Assembly (NCBI RefSeq): GCF_015624505.1
Contig: NZ_CP061379.1
Span: 5,208,001 to 5,272,000 of the forward strand
From: Bradyrhizobium commune
GTDB lineage: Bacteria > Pseudomonadota > Alphaproteobacteria > Rhizobiales > Xanthobacteraceae
Reading direction: 5' to 3'
Length of the DNA stretch: 64,000 nucleotides
Part shown: positions 1 through 8,331 of the stretch, one piece after another
Layout of the letters: the number at the start of each line of letters is the position of its first letter
How positions within the stretch are numbered: position 1 is the stretch's first letter
Made by a program: the position numbers and the translations under genes
Notes under the pieces: generated by a model
Told to the model about the DNA's origin: nothing
Seen by the model: only the letters and a program-made list of their open reading frames with translations
Databases searched by the model: none

Positions 1-407
1 TCGTGGTGCCCGCGCTGGAGATTCTGGATACGCGGATCGAGCGCGTCGATCCCAGGACCAAGGCGGCGCGAAAAATCTACGACACCATCGCCGACAACGC
101 GGCGAATGCCGGCATTGTGCTCGGCGGACGGCCGATCCGCCCGCTGGACGCCGATCTGCGCTGGATCGGCGCGCTGTGCTTCAAGAACGGCCAGCTGGAG
201 GAGACGGGGCTCGCCGCTGGCGTGCTCAATCATCCCGCGACCGCCGTTGCGTGGCTCGCCAACAAGATCGCGCCGCTCGGGCTTGCGCTCGAGCCCGGCC
301 AAATCGTGCTTGCCGGCTCCTTCATCCGTCCAATCGAGACCCGCAAGGGCGACACAATCCAAGCCGATTATGGCGCCTACGGCTCGGTGAGCTGCTACTT
401 CGCCTGA
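1..407 (+). CDS. hpaH: 2-oxohept-3-ene-1,7-dioate hydratase, 3' part
   Basis: This is the C-terminal part (about 135 residues) of a gene that begins before the window; the frame is open from the first bases and stops with TGA at 405-407. The sequence matches the HpaH/MhpD hydratase family, with the LGGRPIRP and [12 protein letters not shown] segments and an ending of the type [12 protein letters not shown]. HpaH adds water to 2-oxohept-3-ene-1,7-dioate in the lower homoprotocatechuate pathway and needs a divalent metal. It lies 29 bases upstream of hpaF in the same direction, which supports the assignment. The GTG codons near base 3 are internal valines, not a start. Confidence 0.85.
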   Translation, partial: VVPALEILDTRIERVDPRTKAARKIYDTIADNAANAGIVLGGRPIRPLDADLRWIGALCFKNGQLEETGLAAGVLNHPATAVAWLANKIAPLGLALEPGQIVLAGSFIRPIETRKGDTIQADYGAYGSVSCYFA

Positions 408-436
408 CGAATAAAAATACAGGGAGTGAAACCGCC

Positions 437-835
437 ATGCCGCATTTCACGATTGAATATTCGGCCAATCTCGATAGCCGACTTGACATCGGCACTGTCT
501 GCGAAGTCGTGCGCAAGGCGGCGGTCGAGACCGGCATTTTCCCGCTCGGCGGCATCCGCGTCCGCGCCATCCGCTGCGAGCATTATGCGATCGCGGATGC
601 GCGGCAGGATTACGGCTTTCTCGACATGGTGCTGCGCATCGGCGAGGGCCGCGACCTGCCGACCCGCAAGAAGGCGGGCGAGCAAGTCTTCCAGGCGCTT
701 TCAAAACATCTCGATCCGGTCTTCGCCGGCTCAAAATTCGCTTTGTCGTTCGACATGCAGATCAACGACAAGGACACCAGCTGGAAGCGCAACAACATCC
801 ACGGCGCATTGAAAGTGGAGGCTGCCCATGGATAA
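437..835 (+). CDS. hpaF: 5-carboxymethyl-2-hydroxymuconate isomerase
   Basis: A 132-residue protein that begins MPHFTIEYSANL. The proline after the initiator methionine is the catalytic general base in the tautomerase-like CHMI family, and the length agrees with that family (about 125 residues). It converts 5-carboxymethyl-2-hydroxymuconate to its oxo isomer after the HpaE step. The start at 437 follows a GGGAG ribosome site; an upstream reading in the same frame has no support. Its last 8 bases overlap hpaE, which suggests translational coupling. Confidence 0.92.
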   Translation: MPHFTIEYSANLDSRLDIGTVCEVVRKAAVETGIFPLGGIRVRAIRCEHYAIADARQDYGFLDMVLRIGEGRDLPTRKKAGEQVFQALSKHLDPVFAGSKFALSFDMQINDKDTSWKRNNIHGALKVEAAHG

Positions 836-2366
836 ACCCACCCCGAAGGCCGATGTGTTCCAGGCCAACCGCGACCGCGCAGCACCACTGCTGAAGACCC
901 TGCGCGCCGACGGCATCGGCCACATGATCGACGGCAAGATCGTCCCGTCGATCTCAGGTGAAACGTTTGAGACGAAGTCGCCGGTCGACGGCGCGACGCT
1001 TGCGAGCGTCGCGCGCGGCAACGCCGAGGACATCGACGCCGCGGCGACTGCGGCGGCGCTCGCCTTCAAATCCTGGCGCGACATCGGGCCGGCGATGCGG
1101 AAGAAGCTGCTGCATCGGGTCGCCGACGCGATCGAGGACAATGCCGAAGACATCGCCGTGCTCGAATGCATCGACACCGGACAGGCCTATCGCTTCATGG
1201 CCAAGGCCGCGGTCCGCGCCGCCGAGAATTTCCGCTTCTTCGCCGACAAATGCGCCGAGGCTCGTGACGGCCTCAACACGCCGAGCGATGAGCACTGGAA
1301 CATCTCGACCCGCGTGCCGATCGGCCCGGTCGGCGTGATCACGCCGTGGAACACGCCGTTCATGCTCTCGACCTGGAAGATCGCGCCTGCGCTGGCCGCG
1401 GGTTGCACCGTCGTGCACAAGCCGGCCGAGTGGTCGCCGGTGACGGCCGCGATTTTGGCAAGGCTGGTCAAGGAAGCCGGCGTTCCCGACGGCGTGCTCA
1501 ACACCGTGCACGGGTTTGGCGAAGAGGCCGGCAAGGCGCTGACCGAGCATCCCGCCATCAAGGCGATCGGCTTCGTCGGCGAAAGCGCGACGGGCTCGGC
1601 GATCATGGTTCAGGGCGCGCCGACCTTGAAGCGCGTGCATTTCGAGCTCGGCGGCAAGAACCCGGTGATCGTGTTCGACGATGCCGATCTCGACCGCGCG
1701 CTCGATGCGGTGGTGTTCATGATCTACTCGCTCAATGGCGAGCGCTGCACCTCGTCGAGCCGGTTATTGATCCAGGCCAGCATTGCGGAAAAATTCGTGG
1801 AGAAGCTGACCGCGCGCGTGAAGGCGCTGAAGGTCGGCGATCCCCTCGATCCCGCGACCGAGATCGGGCCGCTGATCCACGAGCGGCATCTGGCAAAAGT
1901 CTGTTCCTATTTCGATGTCGCACGCCAGGACGGCGCAACCATTGCGGTCGGCGGCAAGGCGTATGACGGCCCGGGCGGCGGCCACTATGTCGAGCCGACG
2001 CTGGTGACCGGTGCCAACGGCAAGATGCGCGTGGCGCAGGAGGAGGTGTTCGGCCCGTTCCTTACCGTGCTGCCGTTCGGGGACGAAGCCGACGCGATCG
2101 AGATCGCCAACGACATCCGCTATGGCCTGACCGGCTATGTCTGGACCAACGACGTCGGCCGCGCATTGCGCGTCGCTGACGCGCTGGAGGCCGGCATGAT
2201 CTGGCTGAATTCGGAAAACGTCCGCCATCTGCCGACGCCGTTCGGCGGCATGAAGGCCTCGGGCATCGGCCGCGACGGCGGCGACTATTCGTTCGACTTC
2301 TACATGGAAACCAAGCACGTCTCGCTCGCGCGGGGCACGCACAAGATTCAAAAGCTGGGAATGTAG
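828..2366 (+). CDS. hpaE: 5-carboxymethyl-2-hydroxymuconate semialdehyde dehydrogenase
   Basis: A 512-residue aldehyde dehydrogenase. It contains the family glutamate motif FELGGKNP (Glu about 273) and the catalytic cysteine in NGERCTSSS (Cys about 307), plus the NAD-binding segment TPWNTPF. HpaE oxidises the semialdehyde made by ring cleavage of homoprotocatechuate. The ATG at 828 is preceded by GGAGG and lies inside the end of hpaF. Placement between hpaF and hpaD makes the specific substrate assignment strong, since the ALDH fold alone would not. Confidence 0.93.
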   Translation: MDKPTPKADVFQANRDRAAPLLKTLRADGIGHMIDGKIVPSISGETFETKSPVDGATLASVARGNAEDIDAAATAAALAFKSWRDIGPAMRKKLLHRVADAIEDNAEDIAVLECIDTGQAYRFMAKAAVRAAENFRFFADKCAEARDGLNTPSDEHWNISTRVPIGPVGVITPWNTPFMLSTWKIAPALAAGCTVVHKPAEWSPVTAAILARLVKEAGVPDGVLNTVHGFGEEAGKALTEHPAIKAIGFVGESATGSAIMVQGAPTLKRVHFELGGKNPVIVFDDADLDRALDAVVFMIYSLNGERCTSSSRLLIQASIAEKFVEKLTARVKALKVGDPLDPATEIGPLIHERHLAKVCSYFDVARQDGATIAVGGKAYDGPGGGHYVEPTLVTGANGKMRVAQEEVFGPFLTVLPFGDEADAIEIANDIRYGLTGYVWTNDVGRALRVADALEAGMIWLNSENVRHLPTPFGGMKASGIGRDGGDYSFDFYMETKHVSLARGTHKIQKLGM

Positions 2367-2393
2367 GACTCGTTATTCCGAGAGGAAACGTCA

Positions 2394-3377
2394 ATGCCGG
2401 TACCGCAACACATCTTCGAGCCGCCGTTCAACATCATCCGTTCGAGCCACGTCGTGCTCGACGTGACCGATTTGAAGCTGAGCCGCGCGTTCTACGAGAC
2501 CATTGTCGGCCTGCATGTCGAAGACGCCGACGACAATGTCGTCTATTTGCGCGCGGCCGAAGAGCATCAGCATCACTCTCTCGTGCTGCGGAAGGCGGCC
2601 GCGCCCGCCTGTAACAGGCTCGGCTTCAAGGTCGGCAACGACAGGGATCTCGACAAGGCCGCGAGGTTCCTCTCCGAGAACAGCCTCAACTACGCCTTCG
2701 TCGATCAGCCGTTCCAGGGCCGCACGCTGCAATTCACCGACCCCTTCGGCTACCAGATCGAGCTCTATGCTTCGATGGACCGCCGGCCGCACCTGCTCCG
2801 CCGCTTCGACCTCTACAAGGGATGCCATCCGCAGCGGCTCGACCATTTCAACGTCTTCGCCGCCGAGGTACAGGACACCGTCGAGTTTTACGCGCAGCTC
2901 GGCTTCCGCCTCACCGAATATGCCGAGGAGGATGGGCCGAACGGACGCATTGCGGCGGCCTGGATGCATCGCAAGGGCAACGTCCACGATTTCGCGATCA
3001 CCAACGGCAAGGGCCCGCGGCTGCATCATTTCGCCTACTGGACGCCGACGGCGATGAACATCATCCATCTCTGCGACGTCATGGCCTCCGCTGGCTTCGT
3101 CAAGAACATCGAGCGCGGCCCCGGGCGCCACGGCATTTCGAACGCGTTCTTCCTCTACGTGCGCGATCCCGACGGGCATCGGCTGGAACTCTACACCAGC
3201 GATTACTTCACCGGCGATCACGACCACGAGCCGCTGCGCTGGTCGCTGCGCGATCCGCGCCGCCAGACGCTGTGGGGCGCACCGGCGCCACGCTCCTGGT
3301 TCGAGCAGGGGTCGCCCTTCACGGGCCAGGCCGTGCGCGACCCGAAGTTTGTAGCCGACGTGCTGGTCGCGGATTGA
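2394..3377 (+). CDS. hpaD: homoprotocatechuate 2,3-dioxygenase (extradiol)
   Basis: A 327-residue type I extradiol dioxygenase of the vicinal-oxygen-chelate fold, with two glyoxalase-like repeats. The metal ligands are visible as His about 151 (RLDHFNVF), His about 211 (RLHHFAYW) and Glu about 265 (HRLELYT). Their spacing (60 and 54 residues) closely matches His155/His214/Glu267 of the Brevibacterium enzyme. It opens the ring of 3,4-dihydroxyphenylacetate between carbons 2 and 3, giving the substrate of HpaE. The start follows GAGAGGAAACGTCA. It belongs to the HPCD/MndD type, not the LigB-type HpaD of enterobacteria. Confidence 0.92.
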   Translation: MPVPQHIFEPPFNIIRSSHVVLDVTDLKLSRAFYETIVGLHVEDADDNVVYLRAAEEHQHHSLVLRKAAAPACNRLGFKVGNDRDLDKAARFLSENSLNYAFVDQPFQGRTLQFTDPFGYQIELYASMDRRPHLLRRFDLYKGCHPQRLDHFNVFAAEVQDTVEFYAQLGFRLTEYAEEDGPNGRIAAAWMHRKGNVHDFAITNGKGPRLHHFAYWTPTAMNIIHLCDVMASAGFVKNIERGPGRHGISNAFFLYVRDPDGHRLELYTSDYFTGDHDHEPLRWSLRDPRRQTLWGAPAPRSWFEQGSPFTGQAVRDPKFVADVLVAD

Positions 3378-3414
3378 TATTCTTCGCCGGGACGACAAGA
3401 GAGATAAACTGAAG

Positions 3415-4281
3415 ATGAAGCTCCCTCGCCTCGCCACCTATTCCGTCAAGGGTGCAACCCGCTACGGCGCCGTCCTGGAGGGCGGCATCGTCGATCTCTC
3501 GCCGCACCACGAGGACTATCCGACGCTGCGCGAGGTGATCGCCGCGGGAAAGCTTGCAAGCCTCGCCGAGCAGGCGGCCGGCCGCAGGCCGGACCATGCG
3601 CTCGCCGATATCACCTGGCTGCCGCCAGTGCCGGCGCCGGAAAAGATCATCTGCATCGGCGTCAACTATCCCGACCGCAATGCCGAGTACAAGGATGGCC
3701 AGGACGCGCCCAAATATCCGAGCATGTTCATGCGCTCGCCCCGCTCCTTCGTCGGCCACGACACGCCGCTGGTGCGCCCGCGCGCATCGGCGCAGCTCGA
3801 CTATGAGGGCGAGATCGTGCTGGTGATCGGCAAGGCCGGGCGGCACATCGCTGAAAGCGCTGCGCTCGATCACGTCGCAGCGCTCACACTCTGCAACGAA
3901 GGTTCGGTGCGCGACTGGCTGCGCCACGCAAAATTCAACGTCACGCAGGGCAAGAATTTCGACTCCAGCGGCAGCCTCGGGCCGTGGCTTGTGCCCTACA
4001 CGAGGGAAGCGCAGATCGCCGACATCCGTCTGACCACGCATGTCAACGGCGAGCTCAGGCAGGACGACCGTACCAGCCGGCTGATGTTTCCGTTCCGCAC
4101 CCTCATCAGCTACATCTCGACCTTCGCGACGCTCGTCCCCGGCGACATCATTGTCACGGGCACGCCGACCGGCGCCGGTGCCCGGTTCGATCCGCCGCGT
4201 TACTTGAAGCCCGGCGATGTCATCGAGGTCGCAGCCGAAGGCATCGGATCTTTACGCAACGGCGTCGTCGACGAAGCCTGA
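3415..4281 (+). CDS. fumarylacetoacetate hydrolase family protein (HpaG-like)
   Basis: A 288-residue FAH-domain protein. Metal ligands of the family are visible in DYEGEIVLVIG (two glutamates) and in the aspartate of KNFDSSGSLGP; the C-terminal part holds the usual GDIIVTGTPTGAG. The operon position suggests the missing step of the pathway, decarboxylation and isomerisation of 5-carboxymethyl-2-oxohex-3-ene-1,7-dioate (HpaG). Enterobacterial HpaG is a double-length two-domain protein, while this is a single domain. The usual N-Y-x-D-H motif reads NYPDR here, so the histidine position is arginine. The exact substrate is inferred from context. Confidence 0.75.
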   Translation: MKLPRLATYSVKGATRYGAVLEGGIVDLSPHHEDYPTLREVIAAGKLASLAEQAAGRRPDHALADITWLPPVPAPEKIICIGVNYPDRNAEYKDGQDAPKYPSMFMRSPRSFVGHDTPLVRPRASAQLDYEGEIVLVIGKAGRHIAESAALDHVAALTLCNEGSVRDWLRHAKFNVTQGKNFDSSGSLGPWLVPYTREAQIADIRLTTHVNGELRQDDRTSRLMFPFRTLISYISTFATLVPGDIIVTGTPTGAGARFDPPRYLKPGDVIEVAAEGIGSLRNGVVDEA

Positions 4282-4306
4282 TCAACAATACGAATGGAAT
4301 GATGCA

Positions 4307-5932
4307 ATGACCACCCTCACCGGCGGCGAAGCGATCGTAAGCGGGCTTGTTGCGCATGGCGTCGACACCGTGTTCGGCCTGCCCGGCGCGCAGATCTATG
4401 GACTGTTCGACGCCTTCCACCAGGCCCAGCTCAAGGTGATCGGCGCGCGGCACGAGCAGGCCTGCGGCTACATGGCGTTCGGCTATGCGCGCTCCAGCGG
4501 CCGGCCGGGCGTGTTCAGCGTCGTGCCCGGCCCCGGCGTGCTCAACGCCAGCGCGGCGCTGCTCACCGCCTATGGCTGCAACGAACCGGTGCTGTGCGTC
4601 ACCGGTCAGGTACCGACACAGTTTCTCGGCAAGGGTCGCGGCCATCTGCACGAGATGCCGGACCAGCTCGCAACTCTACGCACCTATGTGAAATGGGCAG
4701 ACCGCATTGAGACACCCGGCAACGCGCCGACCACTGTCGCGCGCGCCTTTCAGGAGATGACGTCCGGACGGCGCGGCCCCGCTTCGGTCGAAATGCCCTG
4801 GGACATTTTCACGCAGCGCGCGGAGACTGCGGCTGCGCAGGTGCTGGAGCCGCTGCCCGCGCCGCTTCCCGACCCTGATCTGATCAGGCAGGCGGCTGCG
4901 CTGATCAAGGCCAGCAAGGCGCCGATGATCTTCGTCGGCAGCGGCGCGATCGAGGCGCGCGCGGAGATCCTCGAGCTCGCCGAGATGATCGATGCACCCG
5001 TGGTCGCCTTCCGCAGCGGCCGCGGCATCGTCTCCAATGCGCATGAGCTCGGGCTCACCATGGCCGCCGCCTACAAGCTGTGGCCAAAGACCGATCTGAT
5101 GATCGGCATCGGCTCGCGGCTGGAGCTGCCGACGATGTCGCGCTGGCCGTATCGGCCCGGCGGGTTGAAGAGCATCCGCATCGACATCGATCCCGTCGAG
5201 ATGCGGCGCTTCATCTCGGACACCGCCATTGTCGCCGACGCCAGGACGGCGACTGCCGATCTCACGGCTGCCGTCAGCAAGGCCGGCTACAGCAAGACCG
5301 CCGGCCGCCGCGCCGCGATCCGCGAGGCGACTGCGACCGCGCAACAGGAAATCCAGCGCATCCAGCCGCAAATGGCGTATCTCAACATCCTGCGCGAGGT
5401 GCTGCCGCCGAACGCGATCGTCACCGATGAATTGTCGCAGGTCGGCTTCGCCTCCTGGTACGGCTTTCCGATCTACCAGCCGCGCACCTTCATCACGTCG
5501 GGCTATCAGGGCACGCTCGGCTCGGGTTTTCCAACCGCGCTGGGGGCCAAGATCGCCAATCCCGACAAGCCGGTCGTCGCCATCACCGGCGACGGCGGCT
5601 TCATGTTCGGCGTGCAGGAGCTTGCCACCGCCGTGCAATTCAACATCGGCGTGGTGACGCTGGTGTTCAACAACAACGCCTATGGCAATGTCCGCCGCGA
5701 CCAGCGCGAGCGCTTTGACGGCCGCGTGGTGGCATCCGATCTGGTCAATCCGGATTTCGTCAAGCTCGCGGAGTCGTTTGGCGTTGCTGCGGCGCGCGTG
5801 ACGGCGCCTGACCAATTCAAGGCGGCGATGGAGAAGGCGCTGGCGCAGGGCGGACCTTATCTGATCTCGGTGGAAGTGACGCGGGATTCGGAAGTCAGCC
5901 CGTGGGCGTTCATTCACCCGCCGAAGCCGTAG
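4307..5932 (+). CDS. thiamine diphosphate-dependent enzyme, acetolactate synthase/decarboxylase family
   Basis: A 541-residue protein with three ThDP-enzyme domains: an N-terminal pyrimidine-binding domain with the catalytic glutamate in RHEQACGYMAFGYAR, a central domain (about 190-330), and a C-terminal diphosphate-binding domain with the GDGGF...NNNAYGN metal motif. The ATG at 4307 gives the normal family N-terminus. The reaction cannot be read from the sequence: acetolactate synthase-like, 2-oxoacid decarboxylase and benzaldehyde-lyase types share this layout. It lies 25 bases after the FAH-family gene and is probably in the hpa operon, so decarboxylation of an aromatic or ring-fission 2-oxoacid is possible. 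Confidence 0.7.
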   Translation: MTTLTGGEAIVSGLVAHGVDTVFGLPGAQIYGLFDAFHQAQLKVIGARHEQACGYMAFGYARSSGRPGVFSVVPGPGVLNASAALLTAYGCNEPVLCVTGQVPTQFLGKGRGHLHEMPDQLATLRTYVKWADRIETPGNAPTTVARAFQEMTSGRRGPASVEMPWDIFTQRAETAAAQVLEPLPAPLPDPDLIRQAAALIKASKAPMIFVGSGAIEARAEILELAEMIDAPVVAFRSGRGIVSNAHELGLTMAAAYKLWPKTDLMIGIGSRLELPTMSRWPYRPGGLKSIRIDIDPVEMRRFISDTAIVADARTATADLTAAVSKAGYSKTAGRRAAIREATATAQQEIQRIQPQMAYLNILREVLPPNAIVTDELSQVGFASWYGFPIYQPRTFITSGYQGTLGSGFPTALGAKIANPDKPVVAITGDGGFMFGVQELATAVQFNIGVVTLVFNNNAYGNVRRDQRERFDGRVVASDLVNPDFVKLAESFGVAAARVTAPDQFKAAMEKALAQGGPYLISVEVTRDSEVSPWAFIHPPKP

Positions 5933-5935
5933 CAG

Positions 5936-6052
5936 ACCCTCATGGTGAGGAGGCGCTTTAGCGCCGTCTCGAACCATGAAAGGCCCGGCTCTCGCAGCTC
6001 GGCCTTCATCCTTCGAGACTCGCGCCAAGTGGCGCGCTCCTCAGGATGAGGG
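5936..6052. repeat. intergenic palindromic repeat (family F)
   Basis: A long imperfect inverted repeat. The left end reads ACCCTCATGGTGAGGAGGCG and the right end CTCCTCAGGATGAGGG, with nested complementary pieces such as GAGGCGCTTTAGCGCC and GGCGCGCTCC. It lies between the convergent ThDP-enzyme gene and alkB. I remember this sequence type as a common dispersed repeat of Bradyrhizobium genomes; it may act as a bidirectional terminator. Confidence 0.7.
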
Positions 6053-6058
6053 AAGAGA

Positions 6059-6712
6059 TCACCGCGTCCTGCGGAACGTCAAATTGATCCGCTTCCGCCC
6101 AAGCTGCGCGTGCTCGCCCTCGGCGAGCGGCGCGACGCCGTGATAGGCGAGCCTGTTAGCCCCGCCCCAGACCACGACGTCGCCATGGACCAGCCGGAAG
6201 CGGCGCGGCTTGTCGCTCCGCGCCATGCCGCCGAACAGGAAGGTCGCGGGCAGGCCGAGCGAGACCGAGACAATCGGCGCCGAATAATCCAGCTCGTCCT
6301 TGTCCTGATGCAGCGATAGCCGCGTACCGGGCTCGTAGCGGTTGACCAGGCATGCATCGGGCGCGAAGTTTTGGAAGCCGCCCTGCTCCGCCGCACGGCG
6401 GGCGAGATTGCAGAGCACCGGCGGCATCGCCGGCCATGGTGCTCCGGTTCGCGGATCGATAGGATCATAGCGATAGCCGGTGTGATCGGTGATCCAGCCG
6501 CGCTCGCCGCAATTGGTCATCGCCACCGACATCAGATGGCCGCCGGGCGTGGTCATGCGGCGGAACGGCGATTGCGCCACGATCGCGCGCACGGCTTCGA
6601 TCAGCTCGCCCTCGATCGGCTTGACGAAGCCGCGCAGCAGCACGGCGCCGTCGGCGATCTCCTCGCGCGACGGCTGTGCCTCGGCAACGCTGTCGAACAA
6701 ATCAGCCGTCAA
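6059..6712 (-). CDS. alkB: alpha-ketoglutarate-dependent DNA/RNA demethylase AlkB
   Basis: A 217-residue AlkB, nearly the length of the E. coli enzyme and similar throughout. Iron ligands appear in LHQDKDE (His-x-Asp) and AYHGVAPL (His), and the 2-oxoglutarate arginines in RINLTFRRTR. The nucleotide-recognition region MTTPGGHLMSVAMTNCG is conserved. AlkB oxidatively removes methyl groups such as 1-methyladenine and 3-methylcytosine from DNA and RNA. Translation probably starts at TTG 6712, the only in-frame start after the upstream stop, with GGAG four bases before it. It follows the oxygenase gene at 6722 by 9 bases, so the two are one operon. Confidence 0.93.
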   Translation of the reverse strand: MTADLFDSVAEAQPSREEIADGAVLLRGFVKPIEGELIEAVRAIVAQSPFRRMTTPGGHLMSVAMTNCGERGWITDHTGYRYDPIDPRTGAPWPAMPPVLCNLARRAAEQGGFQNFAPDACLVNRYEPGTRLSLHQDKDELDYSAPIVSVSLGLPATFLFGGMARSDKPRRFRLVHGDVVVWGGANRLAYHGVAPLAEGEHAQLGRKRINLTFRRTR

Positions 6713-6721
6713 TGGCTCCGC

Positions 6722-7468
6722 TCATTTGGCATCGTGAAAGATCACGCCCAGCGTATGGCGCTGGCCGGACCTGATCCGGCTGACACCGTGGCGCAGATTA
6801 ACGCGGTAGGTGCCGCGTGTCCCCTGCACAGGGCGATGATGCACAGCAAAGGCGACCGCGTCGCCCTGCGTGAGCGGCACGACCTCGGCGCGGGACTGCA
6901 TGCGCGGCCGCTGCTCGGTCAGCACGAACTCGCCGCCGGTGAAATCGCGGCCGGGCTCGGAGAGGAGGATCGCGACCTGGATCGGGAACACGTGCTCGCC
7001 ATAGAGGTCCTGGTGCAGGCAATTGTAGTCGCCCGCCTCATATTGCAGCAGCAGCGGCGTCGGCCGCGCCTGCCCCGCCTCGTGGCAGCGCTTGAGGAAG
7101 GCGGCATGCGCTGTGGGATAGCGGATGTCGATCCCCATCGCCTCGTTCCAGCGATTGGCGACGCCTTGCAGGTGCGCGTAGAGCGCCGGGCGCAACTGCG
7201 CGATCAGGTCGGGCAACGGATAGGTGAAATATTTGTACTCGCCGCGGCCAAAGCCATGGCGGCCCATGACGATGCGGCTGCGAAAGCTTGCGTCGTCCGG
7301 ATAGAGCGCGGAGATGGCCCGGCATTGGTCGGGGGTGAGCAGGCCCTTGAGGACGACGCAGCCCTGGGCGTCGAGATCGGCGGTGATTTGGGGCCAGTCG
7401 AGGGCATCGACGTGGGCGTCGAGGTCGCTCGAGGGCGATGGGGATGATTTGCGGGCTGTTGCTGTCAT
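6722..7468 (-). CDS. 2OG-Fe(II) oxygenase, putative nucleic-acid oxygenase (Oxygenase-NA/DUF2086 family)
   Basis: A 248-residue protein. The double-stranded beta-helix metal site is visible: LHQDLYGEHVFP gives His-x-Asp, AVHHRPVQGTRG the distal histidine, and a C-terminal arginine in GQRHTLGVIFHD would bind 2-oxoglutarate. The segments RIVMGRHGFGRGEYKYF and CHEAGQARPTPLL look typical of the Oxygenase-NA family (PF09859, from memory), predicted to act on damaged or modified nucleic acid but not well characterised. The ATG at 7468 is preferred; upstream, in-frame translation would run into a palindromic repeat. It is transcribed directly ahead of alkB with a 9-base gap. Confidence 0.82.
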   Translation of the reverse strand: MTATARKSSPSPSSDLDAHVDALDWPQITADLDAQGCVVLKGLLTPDQCRAISALYPDDASFRSRIVMGRHGFGRGEYKYFTYPLPDLIAQLRPALYAHLQGVANRWNEAMGIDIRYPTAHAAFLKRCHEAGQARPTPLLLQYEAGDYNCLHQDLYGEHVFPIQVAILLSEPGRDFTGGEFVLTEQRPRMQSRAEVVPLTQGDAVAFAVHHRPVQGTRGTYRVNLRHGVSRIRSGQRHTLGVIFHDAK

Positions 7469-7525
7469 GGCCGCGACTCTCGCAATACGATGCCCCCGCC
7501 GCCACCCGATTTCCGACTCTCTCCC

Positions 7526-7612
7526 CGTCATTGCGAGCGAAGCGAAGCAATCCAGAGTACCTCCGCGGAACCAGTCTGGATTGCTTCGTCGCAAGGGCTC
7601 CTCGCAATGATG
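7526..7612. repeat. intergenic palindromic repeat (family A, copy 1)
   Basis: Inverted repeat with left arm CATTGCGAGCGAAGCGAAGC followed by AATCCAG, and right arm CTGGATTGCTTCGTCGC, ending CTCGCAATGATG. It lies between the DUF2848 gene end and the start of the oxygenase gene, both on the minus strand. Copies 2 to 5 are at 36119, 51467, 48119 and 60286. Confidence 0.85.
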
Positions 7613-7644
7613 CGGAGAGAGCTGCGCCGCCAAAAACGGCGTCC

Positions 7645-8331
7645 TTAGCCCCGCACCGGCAGTGTCACCACGTCATACCCATGCCTGATCGTCCGCTTCA
7701 GCACGGGGTCCTCCAGCTCGAACTCGAAGCGGTCCGCGGGGCGAATGCCGCCCTTGGCGGCGAAGGTGCCGCCGAACATGGCGCAACCGTCGGGGAATTT
7801 CCCACCCTCGAAACCGCGCACGATGAGGTCGGCGACCGGCAGCATCGAATCCAACGTGCCCTCCTGGTAGAGCACGCGCTCGCCCTTGATGGTGGCGTAG
7901 GAGCGCAGGATCATCTTGTCCCAATGGCCGATGACGTCCTCGAGCTCCCACAGCGTCGAGGCGATCGGCTTGTCGCACATCTGCTTGGACACCGTGACGT
8001 TATAGGCCTCGACCTTGCGGTCGGTGTGGTCGGAGCCGCAGCCGACGAAGATGCGGCCCTGCCAGCCGATCAGCACGAACTCGACCTCGCCGCTGGAATC
8101 GCCGCCGCAGCATTCGATGCTGTCTTCCATGGTGAACCGTCGTGCCGCGGCGCGATAGTAGATCGGGGTCGAGGCCGGCGGGGCGATGCCCATCTCTTGC
8201 AGCTCGGCGATGTGCTTGTCGCGCGCGACAGGATCGCGGCCGGTCCAGCCGGCGATGACCATCTGGTCGATTGCCAGCGTCAGCGGCCTGATGGTGTCCT
8301 GGGCGTCGACGGTGAAAGTCAGGTCAAACAC
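7645..8331 (-). CDS. DUF2848 family protein
   Basis: A 228-residue protein with the features I associate with DUF2848: an N-terminal FDLTFTVD segment, a central GCGSDHTDRKVE stretch, and a C-terminal FGGTFAAKGGIRPADRFEFEL. The function is unknown; a fumarylacetoacetase-like fold has been suggested for related proteins. I choose GTG 8331, because GGAGG lies 9 bases before it and it overlaps the amidase stop by 8 bases; TTG at 8364 has no ribosome site. Co-translation with the amidase suggests that the two act on the same compound. Confidence 0.75.
   Translation of the reverse strand: MFDLTFTVDAQDTIRPLTLAIDQMVIAGWTGRDPVARDKHIAELQEMGIAPPASTPIYYRAAARRFTMEDSIECCGGDSSGEVEFVLIGWQGRIFVGCGSDHTDRKVEAYNVTVSKQMCDKPIASTLWELEDVIGHWDKMILRSYATIKGERVLYQEGTLDSMLPVADLIVRGFEGGKFPDGCAMFGGTFAAKGGIRPADRFEFELEDPVLKRTIRHGYDVVTLPVRG

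Noticed and set aside
3..407. GTG at base 3 as a real start codon of a short protein
   Set aside because: The frame is open to the window edge and the protein is plainly the C-terminal part of HpaH.
6371..7447. Open frame of 358 codons on the plus strand opposite alkB and the oxygenase gene
   Set aside because: Low-complexity Ala/Arg/His composition and complete overlap with two well-supported minus-strand genes.
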